A program made the position numbers and the translations under genes. 64,000 bases of DNA from Siphonodentalium dalli (taxonomy: Eukaryota; Mollusca; Scaphopoda; Gadilida; Siphonodentaliidae). The DNA lies in NCBI GenBank assembly GCA_032622095.1, contig CP136066.1:192500816-192564815 (forward strand). The letters are read 5' to 3'. This document shows positions 11,010 to 23,369 of this stretch, in pieces. Each line of letters starts with the position of its first letter. Position 1 is the first letter of the stretch. The notes under the pieces are model-generated. The model saw nothing but the letters and a program-made list of their open reading frames with translations, was not told where the DNA came from and did no database searches.

Positions 11010-11564
11010 TTAATATGCCATAGCCAGCCATGTTGCCCGCTGAGTTTCCGCTCAATGAGTCGACTGGACCAACTAACCAATTGCGTTTCACCAAGGTTGA
11101 TCTCTACTCATTACGTTTTGATAAATTAAGTTGGCTACGATATATATAATTGCACGATCGATCGTCCAGAACGTCGTGGCCTGGTGGCAATTCCTCATTC
11201 ACTCACATATCATGCATGTGGTACGTTTTTTTTATTTGATCTTAAAACATGATTATCTACCTATATTAATTTCATCAGTATTAAGACAGTTCCCCAATTG
11301 CGTTTTTTATTTTGAGACGGTTAGTTCTACGAATAAGGTTTGACCCACTTACATTTGCTGCGAAATTACACTGGCGATGTTTTCTTTGTAAGAACAATCA
11401 TGACTGTTGACAGAAGTGGGTTATTCATTAAGTTATCAATTGGACATGTGTCTTAGCATGCAAAATATAACACTGCGTGTTGAGTAAAGATTTACAATAG
11501 GGGTTCACTCCAAACAACAGTACTGTATTCCAGATAACAGACATACATCATTATCTTATTTCAT

Positions 11565-13000
11565 CTTTAGACGAAGGCAAAACAAATCAGGTGCCCTTTC
11601 TGTGACATAAGCAAAGCTTTTGATAAGTTTGGCATAAGGGATTATAGCCCAAACTGAGTAATATATGTGTGTGAAAATACATACAACCGTTTAAAAAATT
11701 ATTTGGAAAATCGACAACAAAGAGTCATTTTGGAAACTACCCAGTCGTCTTGAAAATCTGCAGAATCTGGTGTCCCTCAAGGGTAAATACTGGGTTCCCT
11801 ACTATTCTTGATGTACATCAATGATATAGCAGATGAGATAACAAGTAATATCCTACTTTTTGCAGACGATACCTCCCTTTATCTAACAGTAAAAGATCTC
11901 ATACTGGCTGCTGACTTTCTAAACAAAGATATATCTAAAATACACGATTGGTCTAGCAAATGGCTCGTTAAATTCAACCAATCCAAAACTGAATCCCTCT
12001 TAGTTAGCCGGAAAGAAAAATTAAACCTAACCACCCCCATCTCAAAATGGCAAATCAATCAATATACGAAGTAGCTACACATAAACACCTAGGTATAACC
12101 TTTAGTTCCGATGGTAAATGTAAAGACCATATCGCAGATATTGAAAAACGAGCCTATAGTAGGCTGTCCCTGCTGAGGAGGCATAAATGTAACCTTGACA
12201 GGAGGTCTCTAGAAAGAATATTTTATCAATTTATTCGTCCTGTCCTGGAGTATACCTCCTCAGTTTGTGACAACTGCAGCAACGAAGAAGCTAATGCATT
12301 AGAAGAAATCCAATGCGAAGCCGCAAGAATCGTAACTGGTGCGACAAGAAGTTGTAGTAAAGAGGGCTTGCTCCATGAAACTGGGTTGGAGACATAAGAA
12401 TCGACGCCGAAAAACCACGCTAATCCAATTTTTCAAAATGGTGGAAAAGTCAACACCCGCTTACCTATACATATATGTTCCCCCTATATCAGGGAGTCTA
12501 ACAAATTACGAATTCAGACCTAACGACATGAAACCGCTTTTGTTTTTGTAATACTGAACCATATAAAAAATCCTTTTTACCTACAGCTGTGAGTCTATGG
12601 AATGATCTACAACCGGAGGTCAAAAACTCTGAAACCATATCGGACTTCAAATCTTTTCTTAATACTGACCTCGTCGTGACCCCCCGCTACTTGGAATTTG
12701 ATTACAAATACAAGACGAAGTCAAATTATCCATTGTCGACTACGATTAGGGTGTAGCAACCTGAATTACGACTTATATCGTAATCATTTACAAGACAATC
12801 AATATAGTATATGTGGCGATGTTGAAACAGTATCACACTTCTTGCACTATTGCCCAGTCTTTGAAGCCGAAAGAGACATATGTCTCAGCAACCTTAATAA
12901 TTTGGAAACAAAAACACTTTTAGAAGAATCAAAATCACTACCTGGTAGACTCGTTGTGCGAATTTGCAGAGGAAGACATGGCTTGTTATGGCATATTAGT
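11565..13000 (+). pseudogene. Decayed LINE reverse transcriptase (CR1/jockey-like)
   Basis: Pieces of one reverse transcriptase in the right order, spread over several frames with stops: CDISKAFDK near 11610, SGVPQG and LFLMYINDI near 11770-11825, the catalytic FADDTSLYL at about 11860, HKHLGITFSSDG near 12080, then RAYSRLSLLRRHK, LEYTSSVCDNCS, and a C-terminal zinc-knuckle remnant (ICGDVETVSHFLHYCPVF) near 12810-12860 whose first cysteine is replaced. N-terminal endonuclease sequence is missing. GVPQG-S-ILGPLLFxxYINDI is typical of CR1/jockey-type elements. Dead copy; a short MITE (13001-13117) sits at its 3' end. Confidence 0.8.
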
Positions 13001-13117
13001 TATGACGACCAATTGACTGCGGACACACGCACCACAGTAGTCACCAAACTCCACCATAATAAATTGTCACACATACTATGCCATCGTTACTGTGGTACGT
13101 GTGTCCGCAGCCAATAT
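13001..13117 (+). mobile_element. Short MITE, copy 2 of 2, near-palindromic
   Basis: Ends are inverted repeats: CCAATTGACTGCGGACACAC and GTGTGTCCGCAGCCAAT, with inner CCACAGTAG / TTACTGTGG. Total about 115 bp. It partners the copy at 10908-11009. Confidence 0.65.
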
Positions 13118-13129
13118 TGGGTATTATAA

Positions 13130-14070
13130 CCTCATTTGCATTACTTTACTTATATGGCATGAAACATATTAGTTTTCAGGTACCAATAACTTCCGTAAAA
13201 TATATTGTTCTCAACTGTGCAGTTTATATATCCATGATATTATTAATTATTCTTGTATTTAATTCATTCTCAAATCGGTACATATGTACGACAAGAATGG
13301 AACTGGTCCTAAACAGAACAAAACAAAACAGTTTACATGTCTAATTTTATGGCGTAGTGAGTGTTTCGTCACCCGTTACTTATATTCTTAACCCGTGTAT
13401 ATCTCTACCAGAGCGCGCCAGTCATACTTCCTTTGCTTTAAACGATATCTATTTCTACCTCAATTAATACAATGTCATGTATACATGAAACAATACATTG
13501 AAAATTATGATTTATATGACAAATTAGAACAGAAGAGGGTGAAGAGGATCTAACAACAAGTTATCTCATCGGAAGAGAAAAGCATGCAGAATAGTATGTA
13601 GAAGGAGCGTATGACAAGAGGCCGAGTTAAAGAGAACAGGTTGAGGGGAAATGAAAATAACAAGAAAGCAAAACATTAAGAATAGTATAATTATTATGAA
13701 TTAGTTGAGGCAGAAGAGATGGAAAGAGTGGGACAGAGAGTGAGTTATCACTGCTGTGTGTTTACAAGCATTTTCATATATATACTTCCTTTTTGACTGT
13801 CACCGGCTGGGTACTGGTCTTTGTGTCTATATTTAGCATGGGGTTTTCCAGCAAAAATGGCGAAACCCGATCGATCAAAAGTCAAATTTTATATGTGCTT
13901 TGAGAACAATTCCCGCACTAAAACATGACGGAATGGAAAATCAGAGCGGTAGTTTTGTAGACGATTTTCGCAAGCTACTCGTCAAAATTGCAGCAAATTA
14001 GAACTCTTGTGTTAGACTTGCCGTTCGAGTTGTGACAATGTCGTACACGTGCGTTTAGACGTATGTGTTG
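13130..14070. other. No gene seen
   Basis: AT-rich; includes a purine-rich stretch (about 13550-13740, many GAAGAG and GAGA runs on the + strand). No domain, splice-bounded ORF or repeat that I can name. Confidence 0.4.
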
Positions 14071-14100
14071 ATAATAATAATAATAATAATAATAATAATG
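14071..14100. repeat. (ATA)n microsatellite
   Basis: Ten perfect trinucleotide repeats of ATA/AAT. Confidence 0.95.
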
Positions 14101-14870
14101 CTCTGTTCGCTTAGTACATATCTTAATATCGCGGAAGTCCACCAAATGTGGGTAAAATGTGGCCGGTAGCAGCGGTCTTACCGAGTCACCAAGGGAGGTA
14201 AACCATGCATGGAGTTTGAACCCGCGCCGTGAACCTCATGTGTTGCTCGTGGTCATAAGTTGAGAAAGCCTCTTCTTGTGCGATTATTATCTAACACAGA
14301 TTATGTATATTATTATTTTAAATACTCCATCTCTTCTCACACTTCCCGACTTCGAAATCTCGCATCGTACAGTTACATGAACGTACTACAAAATAGTTTT
14401 CTAAAATTATAGTTCCAGATTTGTTTACTATCCTTAGATCGACCTCTTAAATAAAAAGTAAAGGGAAGAGATATAATCCATCTCAAGTTTATGACTTGCA
14501 ATCTACCAATGAAGACTGGACTATTGTTGACCACAATTATTTCATTTATCCTCCCATCGTGATCCAATTATGTATCGTTATCATGCTGACTCATGTTTTT
14601 TTTATTCATGTTTACTGTCTATGCACCAGACTTCAGCGATCCCAAATAAATGCATTTTTTTCTCTCATTTATTGACCTCTGGCAATACCAGATATAGCTC
14701 CCTGTGAAATGGAAACGACTCAGGGCAAGAGGCATAACTCAATGTTCATAACGAAGACATGACCCAGGATAAAATCACATGAGGTGAGATTATCGGGAAG
14801 ATGATTCTTTCAACTTCACGTCGCTATTTAATGGGCCACAGCTTGATGACAATGGCGACATGGTTGAAAT

Positions 14871-15012
14871 TACATCACCATATAACCTAACACATCACCA
14901 TATAGCATAACACATCACTCGAGCGAGTACATCACCATATTACCTAAAACATCACTCGAGCGAGTACATCACCATATAACATGTATAACATAACACATCA
15001 CTCGAGCGAGTA
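14871..15012. repeat. Tandem repeat with ACATCACCATATAACC and CATCACTCGAGCGAGTA blocks
   Basis: Three to four units of about 45 bp. The block CACTCGAGCGAGT is itself palindromic around CTCGAG-CGAG and occurs three times. Confidence 0.8.
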
Positions 15013-16780
15013 TTATGCACCTTCTCAGTTTAAGAAAAAGATGGCAGCATCGAAATCAATCTTAGGCATGCAGGCATGGTCTTAAGGTTCAGACGCACGT
15101 TTTGCCAAATTTTAGGGTATTTCAAAATGGATTTTCTCTATTATTTCAGGTTTTGTAAGTCATGTATAGTAACTAACATATTTCATGATATATTATAGTT
15201 TGTGTTCATTTGTACCTCATAATTAGGCTGTCAGTTTGCCGAATGCTCGTGCAATATAATATAAAGATTATATAATTATGTCGTCAAATGTGTTAGTCGG
15301 AGGTTACAATTAACTGACAGTTTCCCTACAGTATGTTAGATGTATATTACATATTAAATTACATTACATTATACACCTATATAGTGGCGTTATGCAGTGA
15401 TATCAAATGATCTAATCGATTGGATGACTGCCTGACGATTTCTCTAGCTCTGTGTCATACGGACGCCCGACCATCTGGCTGTCCGTCCAGACATCCGTTC
15501 GCCGAGTACTCTACATGTACTTGACTAATTGACCCATTCATGTCCTAATATTAGAACGGATGCGTATATAATATAGTATGTATTATTGTTCGTCTCAGAA
15601 AATTGATATATATATAAATTCAGCACGTGACGTTCGCGCCAGCTAAACCAATATGGGGAGATAAACGTTGAAAGTGTTAATTTATATTACTAAGGATTAT
15701 ATATCGTACATATGCCAATTACATGTATTTTATTTTAATGTGTAACTTTTCATGTATTAATTGTTATTTGCAACTGCTTCCATTGGTGTATTGCAATAAA
15801 TCATCTTATCTTATTATCTAAATTCTGAAGAAAAAAACCCAGCGATATAAGAGACTATGAGAGTAGAATCTACCAATGCAGTCTATCTTGAAAACCATAA
15901 CCTCCAGGGAGACCTGACAGTTAACTATATAGGCTCATCATTTCAAATATATTGAAACCATATAAAATGTCCTGGCATGGATACACTAACCCACAATATT
16001 CTAACCCACAATATTCGGTCTACCCTGCTACCAGGCCCATATTAGACCAACCGAGAAGTGTGTTGCATAGGTTTAGTACGACACAAATGTTTCAAGTCAC
16101 GCCTTGTTGGGGTGACTTGAGAATCCTGTTTGAGACACTATATTCGACATCCATAACAGTGTGGAACTGTTTACAAGGGATCAATTGCTGAGATGATGTG
16201 TGATAAGTTTCAAGTGATATGTGGCTATGGTCCTATAGTCGTTCACGTTAGCTTTGAAATACCATAAAATTGTCTCAAATTAGCCCAAATTATGGTAAAT
16301 TTACTTAAATATCGTTGTATACCAGACATGTGTGCAACACATCTAACAGCCAGCATATGCGTTGCATACACGGCCATACATATACTCTGCTACAAAACGA
16401 TTTCAAACGTTTATTAGCTAATGACCCATGGTGGTGTATTATGATGGTATGTTTGGCTATAAACCATTGGAAGTTTGCCCACGTGTAGTGCACATCAGGG
16501 AAACGGTATATAAATGTATCAAATATGCATCACGATAGGTTACTTTATGTTATTTTAATCTCTAACATTTCTCCACACGACAAAGGTACAAAACAACACA
16601 AACTGAACTGCGATTTAATAATTTATAACCGTTTGGCACTCATGACGGCCACTGGGCGGTTCTAAAAAAAACTCGCAAAGTACAAATCGATATTTCAGTT
16701 TTCTCGGATACCTGGCAAAACGTCGTATAAATTCACAACGGAAATTATCCATAGAAACAAAATCATGAATTTCTCTTAAA
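15013..16780. other. No gene seen; possible LINE 3' tail
   Basis: At 15750-15815 the string TTGCAATAAATCATC, followed by TTATCTTATTATC, resembles the 3' end of some CR1-type LINEs, without coding sequence upstream. A small stem (CAAGTCAC / GTGACTTG) lies at 16092-16122. Otherwise unremarkable. Confidence 0.3.
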
Positions 16781-16905
16781 TTATTGTCAAAAAGTAATTA
16801 TGTGTATCCTACAATCATGAACGAGAGTCTGACTTGTGCACATAGTCACCCAGCTTTCCCAACAAGTTCCTCCAGACGAGTTATTCTGTTTTTTGTTGTC
16901 TCTCC

Positions 16906-17000
16906 CAGGGGGGGGGTCGGAAAAAATGTCCAGGTACGTATGATGGGGTGGGTGGGTGTCTCTCGGGTCCGAAAAGCCGTTTTTTCCATGTGCCAAATTT
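16906..17000. repeat. Lone end related to the hAT-like element, G-rich
   Basis: CAGGGGGGGGGTCGGAAAAAA, then GTCCAGGTACGTATGATGGG and GGTGGGTGGGTGTC parallel the left end at 7323-7380 (CAGGGGGGCCGGAAAAAAA, then ACCGGGGGTGGGGGGGTC). No matching right end was found within 1 kb. Confidence 0.45.
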
Positions 17001-18235
17001 TTTTTCCATTTCTGCTCAAATAGGCTATTCCATCACGCCGGTTCTGGCAGATTTGGCTAAGTCCACACAATGGTGAAACACACATTTTGTTTAAGAATAT
17101 TTTTGTCCTCTCAATCACAGATGCATAAAGAAATCATATTTTGTGCACAACCTAGAGAGGAAATGACTAAAACAACAAGATATCCCTTAATTTTTCTTTA
17201 GTTTTTAAAATACAAGACCATAAAAATGGATTTTAACTAATTTTGATAAATTGAGGCTCCTAAATTAGATAAACTCCCACTTTGGGGGCACATAACTCAA
17301 ACAAAAAATACTCAACGTATCTGGTAATGGTTTTCTGTTCTGTAATGAGAGTTGTGTACTCTACAAAATGGATATACAAATGGAAGGCCTTGAGAACTAA
17401 AGTTTTTTATAAACATTCTTGAAAAGCCATAAATTGAGTGTTTTACCAAATTTTGACAAATTTATTTCACAAAATTCATCAAATTCCCCTTTATTAATTC
17501 TTTTTTATTTTTAGTACGTTGTTTGTGATGGGTTTAAGTACTTATTCCCACTGAGAAACTTTGTGTTGCAATTAGTTTTATGTCAAATCTGACTCTCCAC
17601 AGAGGAGGTATCAAAGATATATATAATGTAACAATTGGATGATCAACCGCCTACTGCGAATCGGCAAACTTCAAATTCAATTCTCGAAGGCGTAATTTTG
17701 CATTCCTGATATAATTGCAGAAAGGCAATGCATTAGGCGGATTCACGTCAAATTCATAAAGTATCTAATTTGTATTTTACTGTTCGAAAAGTGATTTTTA
17801 ATGACATAATTGTTAGTTGTTCCTCCAACGTCAGTTTCATTTCATTTACATTTTAAGCCGATCTTGACTTGAGCGGCCTTGAACTTTTATCGCACATTTT
17901 GTTCATTGGCAACATCGGCCAATGTGAATTTTTTTTACAACAGATTCCAGATAATTCTTTCTTATATGTTGAAATTAATGTTTCGATGTGTAATTAGCGA
18001 TCAACGTTTTTGTGTTGCATTTATGGGCTTGTAGAATTGTAATTGGCCGAATAACACACTTGTTATAATTTAGCTTCGCGAAATATATACAAAACAAAAA
18101 TACTTTGATAGCATATGAAGTGGAGATAAATACCGATTGAATTGACTTATATGCGATGTCCTTGTTTCTGCGCATAGTTTGTCTAAGGGTATGCTAACAT
18201 AATTGTCCCAAAAAAACATTCGTGGGGCATTATAG
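17001..18235. other. No gene seen
   Basis: AT-rich unique-looking DNA with T-runs. Nothing coding or repetitive could be supported. Confidence 0.4.
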
Positions 18236-18239
18236 AAAT

Positions 18240-18560
18240 CACCTGTGACTGTCCGTCCGGACAGAGTTGTGGTCCTTGTCGATTATTTTGGCTTCCGGAT
18301 AATAACTTTAGTTATAGTTTTCCGATTGTTTTCAAATTTGGTATATTGATTGCTCACATGATAATACAGGTCGCGTTCTATTCTGGATTTGGTCCACCCA
18401 CCTTACTGGAGTTATGGCCCTTGTCTACTTATAATTTGCCGATAATTTGGTTTCCGGGTGATAACTTTAATTTCTATATCTGATTGTTTTAAAATTTGGT
18501 ATATGCATTACTCACATGAAATATAGGTCAAGATTGAATATGGGGGGCGCGGTCCATGTT
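18240..18560 (-). repeat. Two diverged units of the GTCCGTCCGG-associated dispersed repeat
   Basis: Inverse orientation of the family seen at 27780-28830: GTCCGTCCGGACAG, then repeated TTCCGGATAATAACTTTA / TTTCCGGGTGATAACTTTA, TTTTCAAATTTGGTATAT, and TGGAGTTATGGCCCTTGTC. Non-coding; period about 160 bp. Confidence 0.65.
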
Positions 18561-18807
18561 TATCCTGTGGTTTTAATGGCAGTGCTAATGGACCCCAAAT
18601 AGCTCATTGCTGGCATACCATTGCTGGCATACCATTGCAGTCAATGTTGATAGTCGGCCATTAATGGCAGCGTTTAATACTGCGAAAAATTACTTGACTA
18701 TTCATAATCCAGTTCGTCCGTTCGGGTTACCATTGCCGGACATTGCGCCTGTTACAGTGTCAGCATGATCATCAAATCAACTATATTTTAGCACTGCGTG
18801 GACTAAC

Positions 18808-19120
18808 CTGAAGCTACTCTGTAGTACTCCGTAGTCTGTGCTGGCGTCATAGTTTCGGTCCCATCAAGAATATTGGAGTTGAGTTGACACTGTTTTGTTT
18901 GAGCATTATAATAAACTGTCCAGCAACGATATGTGTGGACACAACTCATTGCGCATTTCGTCACCGATTGTTGCTCCAACAGTCCCAGCACGGATCGTGG
19001 ATCGTCGAACACATTGTTTATTGGAGACATCGCTCTCATTATGGTATAAGTAAGTCCAATGGCGTATCCTAGGAATGCAGCAAAAAGCCAGACAAGGATG
19101 CGAATGTAACCGCACATCAT
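18808..19120 (-). CDS. Gene A exon 1: signal/anchor plus PAN-like domain
   Basis: First coding exon, 104 codons plus one base (phase 1), donor GTTAGT at 18807. The chosen start is the first of two adjacent ATGs (MMCGYIRILVWLFAAFLGYA); the frame is open a little upstream but without ATG. Residues about 5-27 form a hydrophobic segment, either a signal peptide or a type II anchor. Residues about 44-104 have a PAN-like pattern CX3CX5CX11C (KCAMSCVHTYRC ... QCQL), exactly the spacing of gene B exon 1. Splicing to 9773 gives S-G-AIGDTC in frame. The gene therefore spans 15 kb with introns of about 9.0 and 5.5 kb. Extracellular adhesion or recognition is inferred from domain type only. Confidence 0.65.
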
Positions 19121-19132
19121 TTCAAACTTCAA

Positions 19133-20001
19133 TATGCTTCGTAAATTATATGTCCGCTACGTTACAAATTAATATACAGGTAAGTTATGGGCGTTGTATT
19201 TAACCACCGTCCGTGTGTCTTGAAGACTGGTAACTGCGAAACTGTACACAGATTACCAATGTGTTAGTGATGGGTAGAAAATCAATTCACCGGACGAAAG
19301 CGACACGGTGTACGTCGTTCGACCACACACGTGGGTGGACATTATTTGTTATATTTTAATAGTTCCACCCCTCCAACGCAAGTTGTTTTCCAAGGGCAAT
19401 TGGGGACCCACCTCTATAATGTTTGATAATATATATATGGCACGGGCTCAGTGGAATAAATCACTTCTTTCTTTCACTGTCCTTCAAGTTGGTGAACATT
19501 AAATGTGAGTCACCCCTCCGTGCTTGCTTTGAGGGCTGATTGAAGTGCTACGATGAGGAGTCATTTAAGCATACCGATGCAGGTAAATAAATTAATAAAT
19601 TGCCATTAAATAAATAAACAAAGGTTAAACAAACAATTTTTTTTCAAAAAGGTGGTAAGTGTTTTCTCCTGTTTTGAGCCTAATTGACAGTATAAGCTGA
19701 CACAGTACAGAAGTTACTCTCCATTGTATATCCATAACTCCATGCACATTTCTTTGAAGAACATCATGGTCTCTATATCGTGAGCGTTGTCTCTTTGTTA
19801 GTACATGGCTTAGTTCTTATAACAGGTCAGTATTGAACCACGCATACAATTCGTGACATGAAGATATATAATACATTGCACAATATTCAGAAGGTTGTAG
19901 AGTTCAGTTCAAAGGAGGTATAGTGAGAATTGCTTTAGTTTAATAATAATGTGTTTTGACCATGGACATCTGACCTCTTATAATTATCACCCCCTGTATC
20001 C
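19133..20001. other. Upstream of gene A; no further gene seen
   Basis: Presumably contains the gene A promoter (TTAAATAC at 19203-19196 on the minus strand is a weak TATA-like candidate about 75 nt before the ATG). No coding exon or repeat is evident. Confidence 0.3.
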
Positions 20002-21127
20002 GGCTTCCGGTATGTTGTGGATACCACAAATCCGGTGTAATACATTTGTTTTACATATCGACACGTGGTCAGTATATGACTATCTTTCACAAATATATGC
20101 CAATTACCGAACTACTCTTTCTGGTTCGTAGATTTAGTTTGTATTCTAATGTTCACATATGAATTTATCAACTCAAAAATGTATAGCGGTTACATTATGA
20201 TATTTCATCACAAACGTTGTCTCACCCTAATTTGTTAGGGATTTCGTCCGTAATTTAGGCTTCACAGCTTCATTTTTGTACATAATTCCCAAAGTAGCGT
20301 TGCTTTCATAGAATATTATACCCCCCCCCCCCCAGACCCATTTTCTTCGGCACATTGTTTATAAAAGCTGAACAATTACAATTGTCTGACTTTTTAGAGC
20401 GGTGCTGGTGCGTGTAGTGGGTACAGTGAGCGCGGGTGCTACAACTGGTTATTGGTACCACGACTTCGGTGTAGTGACTCCCGTTACTTCGGTGCCTAAA
20501 TTAGGAAAATTTATTTTAAAATCCCCTCACAGGGAGGTGAACGTGAAAATGACTCGTTATATAATATATATAGGCCCATGCAGGTACATTTTATACTTGC
20601 TATCACTATCATCGTCACGATTTCGTTAGGATTCTCACATAACATTTAGAAAAGTGTGAGGATGGTTGATGCTGATTGAAGACATTCCTTGATTATGGCG
20701 TTATACCGCACACGAAATTTCAATTCCCGGTACACTACACCGTTATACTAGTAATCCGAGGTTCCTCTGGTCTTCACGTGTTTGATAAGACGTACGCATC
20801 CCATTGCACTGCTTTTATTATAATCCATATATATTTCAAATATCTGGAAGTACATCTATATATTATAGACACATTGTCAAGATATAACCGATGTCGAGCG
20901 AATAATTTCATGTAGTTCCATCGCCATATCGTCCCTCGAGTATACACTTCAAACAGTATACGCTCCTTTTGGTTCGGGATTAGGGGTAGTTTGGTTCTAC
21001 TGAATTACACGAGCAATAGGACTTATTTCAACTTAAATGGCGCCCGTGTGATAAATTGTAAACACGAGTTGATATGTTAACAAGTTTGTTACACTGGATT
21101 TGTGGTATCCACAACATACCGGAAGCC
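20002..21127. mobile_element. Candidate non-autonomous DNA transposon with about 70-bp terminal inverted repeats
   Basis: GGCTTCCGGTATGTTGTGG at 20002 and its inverse CCACAACATACCGGAAGCC ending at 21127 open two matching arms that continue inward (ATACCACAAATCC-GTGTAA, then ACATATC-AC-CGTG). The 1126-bp interior contains a (C)14 tract near 20322 and no transposase-like ORF. No clear target duplication. Confidence 0.65.
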
Positions 21128-21187
21128 AACTCCACGAATTCCGTTCCCAGTTCCCTATTCCCATGCAGATGATATTTCATTTATCAG

Positions 21188-22165
21188 TTATGTGACCAGA
21201 AACATGGCGGCCACCGGGGAATCTTTGCATTTTGGTGCGGTGCCACCCAGCGGGTATCTATAGGACAGGGACGCAACCATATAGCCCCTACCAAATTTTC
21301 GAAAATTGGGCTGAAGTCGTGCATGGGGTGTCAAAATAGCACTTTTTGTTACTAAATCGGCTGCGTAGCCAGAACCATGGCGGCCACCCGGGAATCCTTG
21401 CATTTTCGTGCGGTGCCATCCAGCGGGCATCTACATGACAGGGACGCGACCATATAGCCCCTTCCCAATTTTAGCAAATTGGGCTGAAGTCGTGCATGGG
21501 GTGTCAAAATAGCACTTTTTGTTACTAAATCGGCTGCGTAGCCAGAACCATGGCGGCCACCCGGGAATCTTTGCATTTTCGTGCGGTGCCACCTAGCGGG
21601 CATCTATAGGTAGGGATGCGGCCATATAACCCCTTGTAAATTTTCGAAAATTGGGCTGAAGTCGTACATGGGGTGTCAAAATAGCACTTTTTTTTAACTA
21701 ATCGGCTGCGTAGCCAGAACCATGGCGGCCACCCGGGAATCCTTGCATTTCCGTGCGTGCCACCCATGCAGCGGCATCTATAGGACAGGGGCGCGGCCAT
21801 ATAGCCCCTTCCATATTTTAGAAAATTGGACTGAAGTCGTGCATGCATGGGGTGTTAAAATAGCACTTTGTTGTTACTAAATCGGTTGCGTAGTCAGAAC
21901 CATGGCGGCCACCCGGGAATCCTTGCATTTTCGTGCGGTGCCATCCAGCGGGCAGCTATAGGACAGGGAATGGGCTATATGGCCGCGTCCCTGTCCTATA
22001 GATGCCCACTGGGTTAAGTGTCTTAATTTTGATAACATTCTATATCAGAGATTTATTTTCGTAAGAAGTTTTTCCGCTCAAAACTCCGAGTCAAACATGA
22101 ATAAATACTCTGATAATACAGTAAACAACAGAGTAGTGCATATTTTCATGACATTTACTTCTGGT
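21188..22165. mobile_element. Tandem-core element (pearl/Helentron-like), copy 1: five about 173-bp units, terminal hairpin and tail
   Basis: CATGGCGGCCACCCGGGAAT recurs at 21203, 21376, 21549, 21721 and 21901. Each unit also has GGACAGGGACGC, CATATAGCCCC, GGGCTGAAGTCGTGCATGG and CAAAATAGCACTTTTTGTT. The last unit runs into a hairpin (about 21946-22013; GGGCAGCTATAGGACAGGGA against TCCCTGTCCTATAGATGCCC) and a unique tail of about 150 bp. The same hairpin and tail follow the array at 62560-63640. A tandem core ended by a stem-loop and fixed tail matches the 'pearl' elements of bivalves, which have been classed with Helentron-associated elements. Reading frames across the array are repeat artefacts. 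Confidence 0.7.
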
Positions 22166-22693
22166 TAAAATGACTCCATGTTATATTACTATTGTAGATT
22201 TTAAAGTAAATTTCGTTTTTTAACCTCCGTTAACTTCGTGAAAATCCAACATGTTGATACTATATACGATATACACAACATTGTATAATGACATTTGTGT
22301 TATCCATCTGTATGTTTATCCAAATTTTGGGAATAAAACTTTTGTGGTTATTTTTGTTATTTGTCGGCACTTAATTCTCTATAAAAGTCTGTATTTTGAT
22401 CATCAGTAAGCATGATTTGGAACAGTAAACAGGAAAGTGAAAAAAACTCAATGCGGAAGTGAAACGTCTGCTAAATCCAACAGTGTTGCGCGCGCATCAC
22501 AATTTCACCGATTCATTACGCAATAGAGTTAATTCGTGACGTCACAGAGTCCCGATAAAAAAGTCACATTGCACACTTGGGAGTCCAATATGATTATCAC
22601 GTGGCGACTTTTGCCCAATCAGAAATATTGTTAGTTAAGGGATGGATAATAATTTGTATTAAATCACGCTGGGATGCAACATATATAGTCTCG

Positions 22694-23036
22694 TGCAAAA
22701 TAGGTTCATATTGAATCTAAATATTCACATAGGTTCATATTGAATCTAAATATTCACATAGGTTCATATTGAATCGAAATATTCACATAGGTTCATATTG
22801 AATCGAAATATTCACATAGGTTCATTTTGACTCAGTATTGGATAGATCATCTCAACGAGACTCAGTGTCTTCATAATTAAGAAGGTTGGCGTGCGTCTTG
22901 TTTGGGGTAATTAACTCTATCCACGAGCGCGTAGCGCGAATGAGTATAGAGTTACCAACTCCCAATCAAGACGCAACCTTCTTAATTATGCAGACAAGAG
23001 TGAGATGATATATCCAATTTGCAACCTATTTTCGAT
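22694..23036. mobile_element. Long palindromic MITE with an internal 29-bp tandem repeat
   Basis: The outer ends GCAAAATAGGTT and AACCTATTTTCGATGC are inverted. The core 22871-22991 folds into one hairpin with arms of about 50 bp (CATAATTAAGAAGGTTG ... CAACCTTCTTAATTATG) around CGAGCGCGTAGCGCGAATGA. In the left arm four copies of a 29-bp unit (ATAGGTTCATATTGAATC + TAAATATTCAC) occupy 22699-22816. Confidence 0.75.
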
Positions 23037-23344
23037 GCGAAATCTCCAACTGATGGTGTGTTAGGCTTGAAACTTCCAGCCACATGTTGAATATTGTTTA
23101 CCAAAGTTGTGGGGGCCGTGTCACAGCGTCCGTGCGTACATAGAACTCATTTCGACAAAGTTACTTTCGTTTTCTCCCGCCGCAGCATTGTTGGGAGGGG
23201 GCTCACTTACTATAAAGTTCAGCTCAACAGCAGAACATTATGCAACTAAAATAGTATTTGAATTAATTTAGAAAATGAAAGTAGTAGTAGAAATTAGTTT
23301 TATATACAGCATTTTCATCGAAATTAAGTTTTATTTTTGTTCGA

Positions 23345-23367
23345 CCCCCCCCCCCCCCCCCCCCCCC
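23345..23367. repeat. Poly-C tract, (C)23
   Basis: Twenty-three consecutive C. The exact length is prone to assembly error. Confidence 0.9.
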
Positions 23368-23369
23368 AT

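Noticed and set aside
14150-14250. Possible tRNA-derived SINE (B-box-like GGGTTCAAACTCC on the minus strand)
   Set aside because: No convincing A box at the right distance and no tRNA cloverleaf; only one copy seen.
21188-21848. Minus-strand ORFs with repeated GFPGGRHGSGYA
   Set aside because: Reading frames of the about 173-bp tandem monomer; the same occurs at 62.5-63.7 kb.
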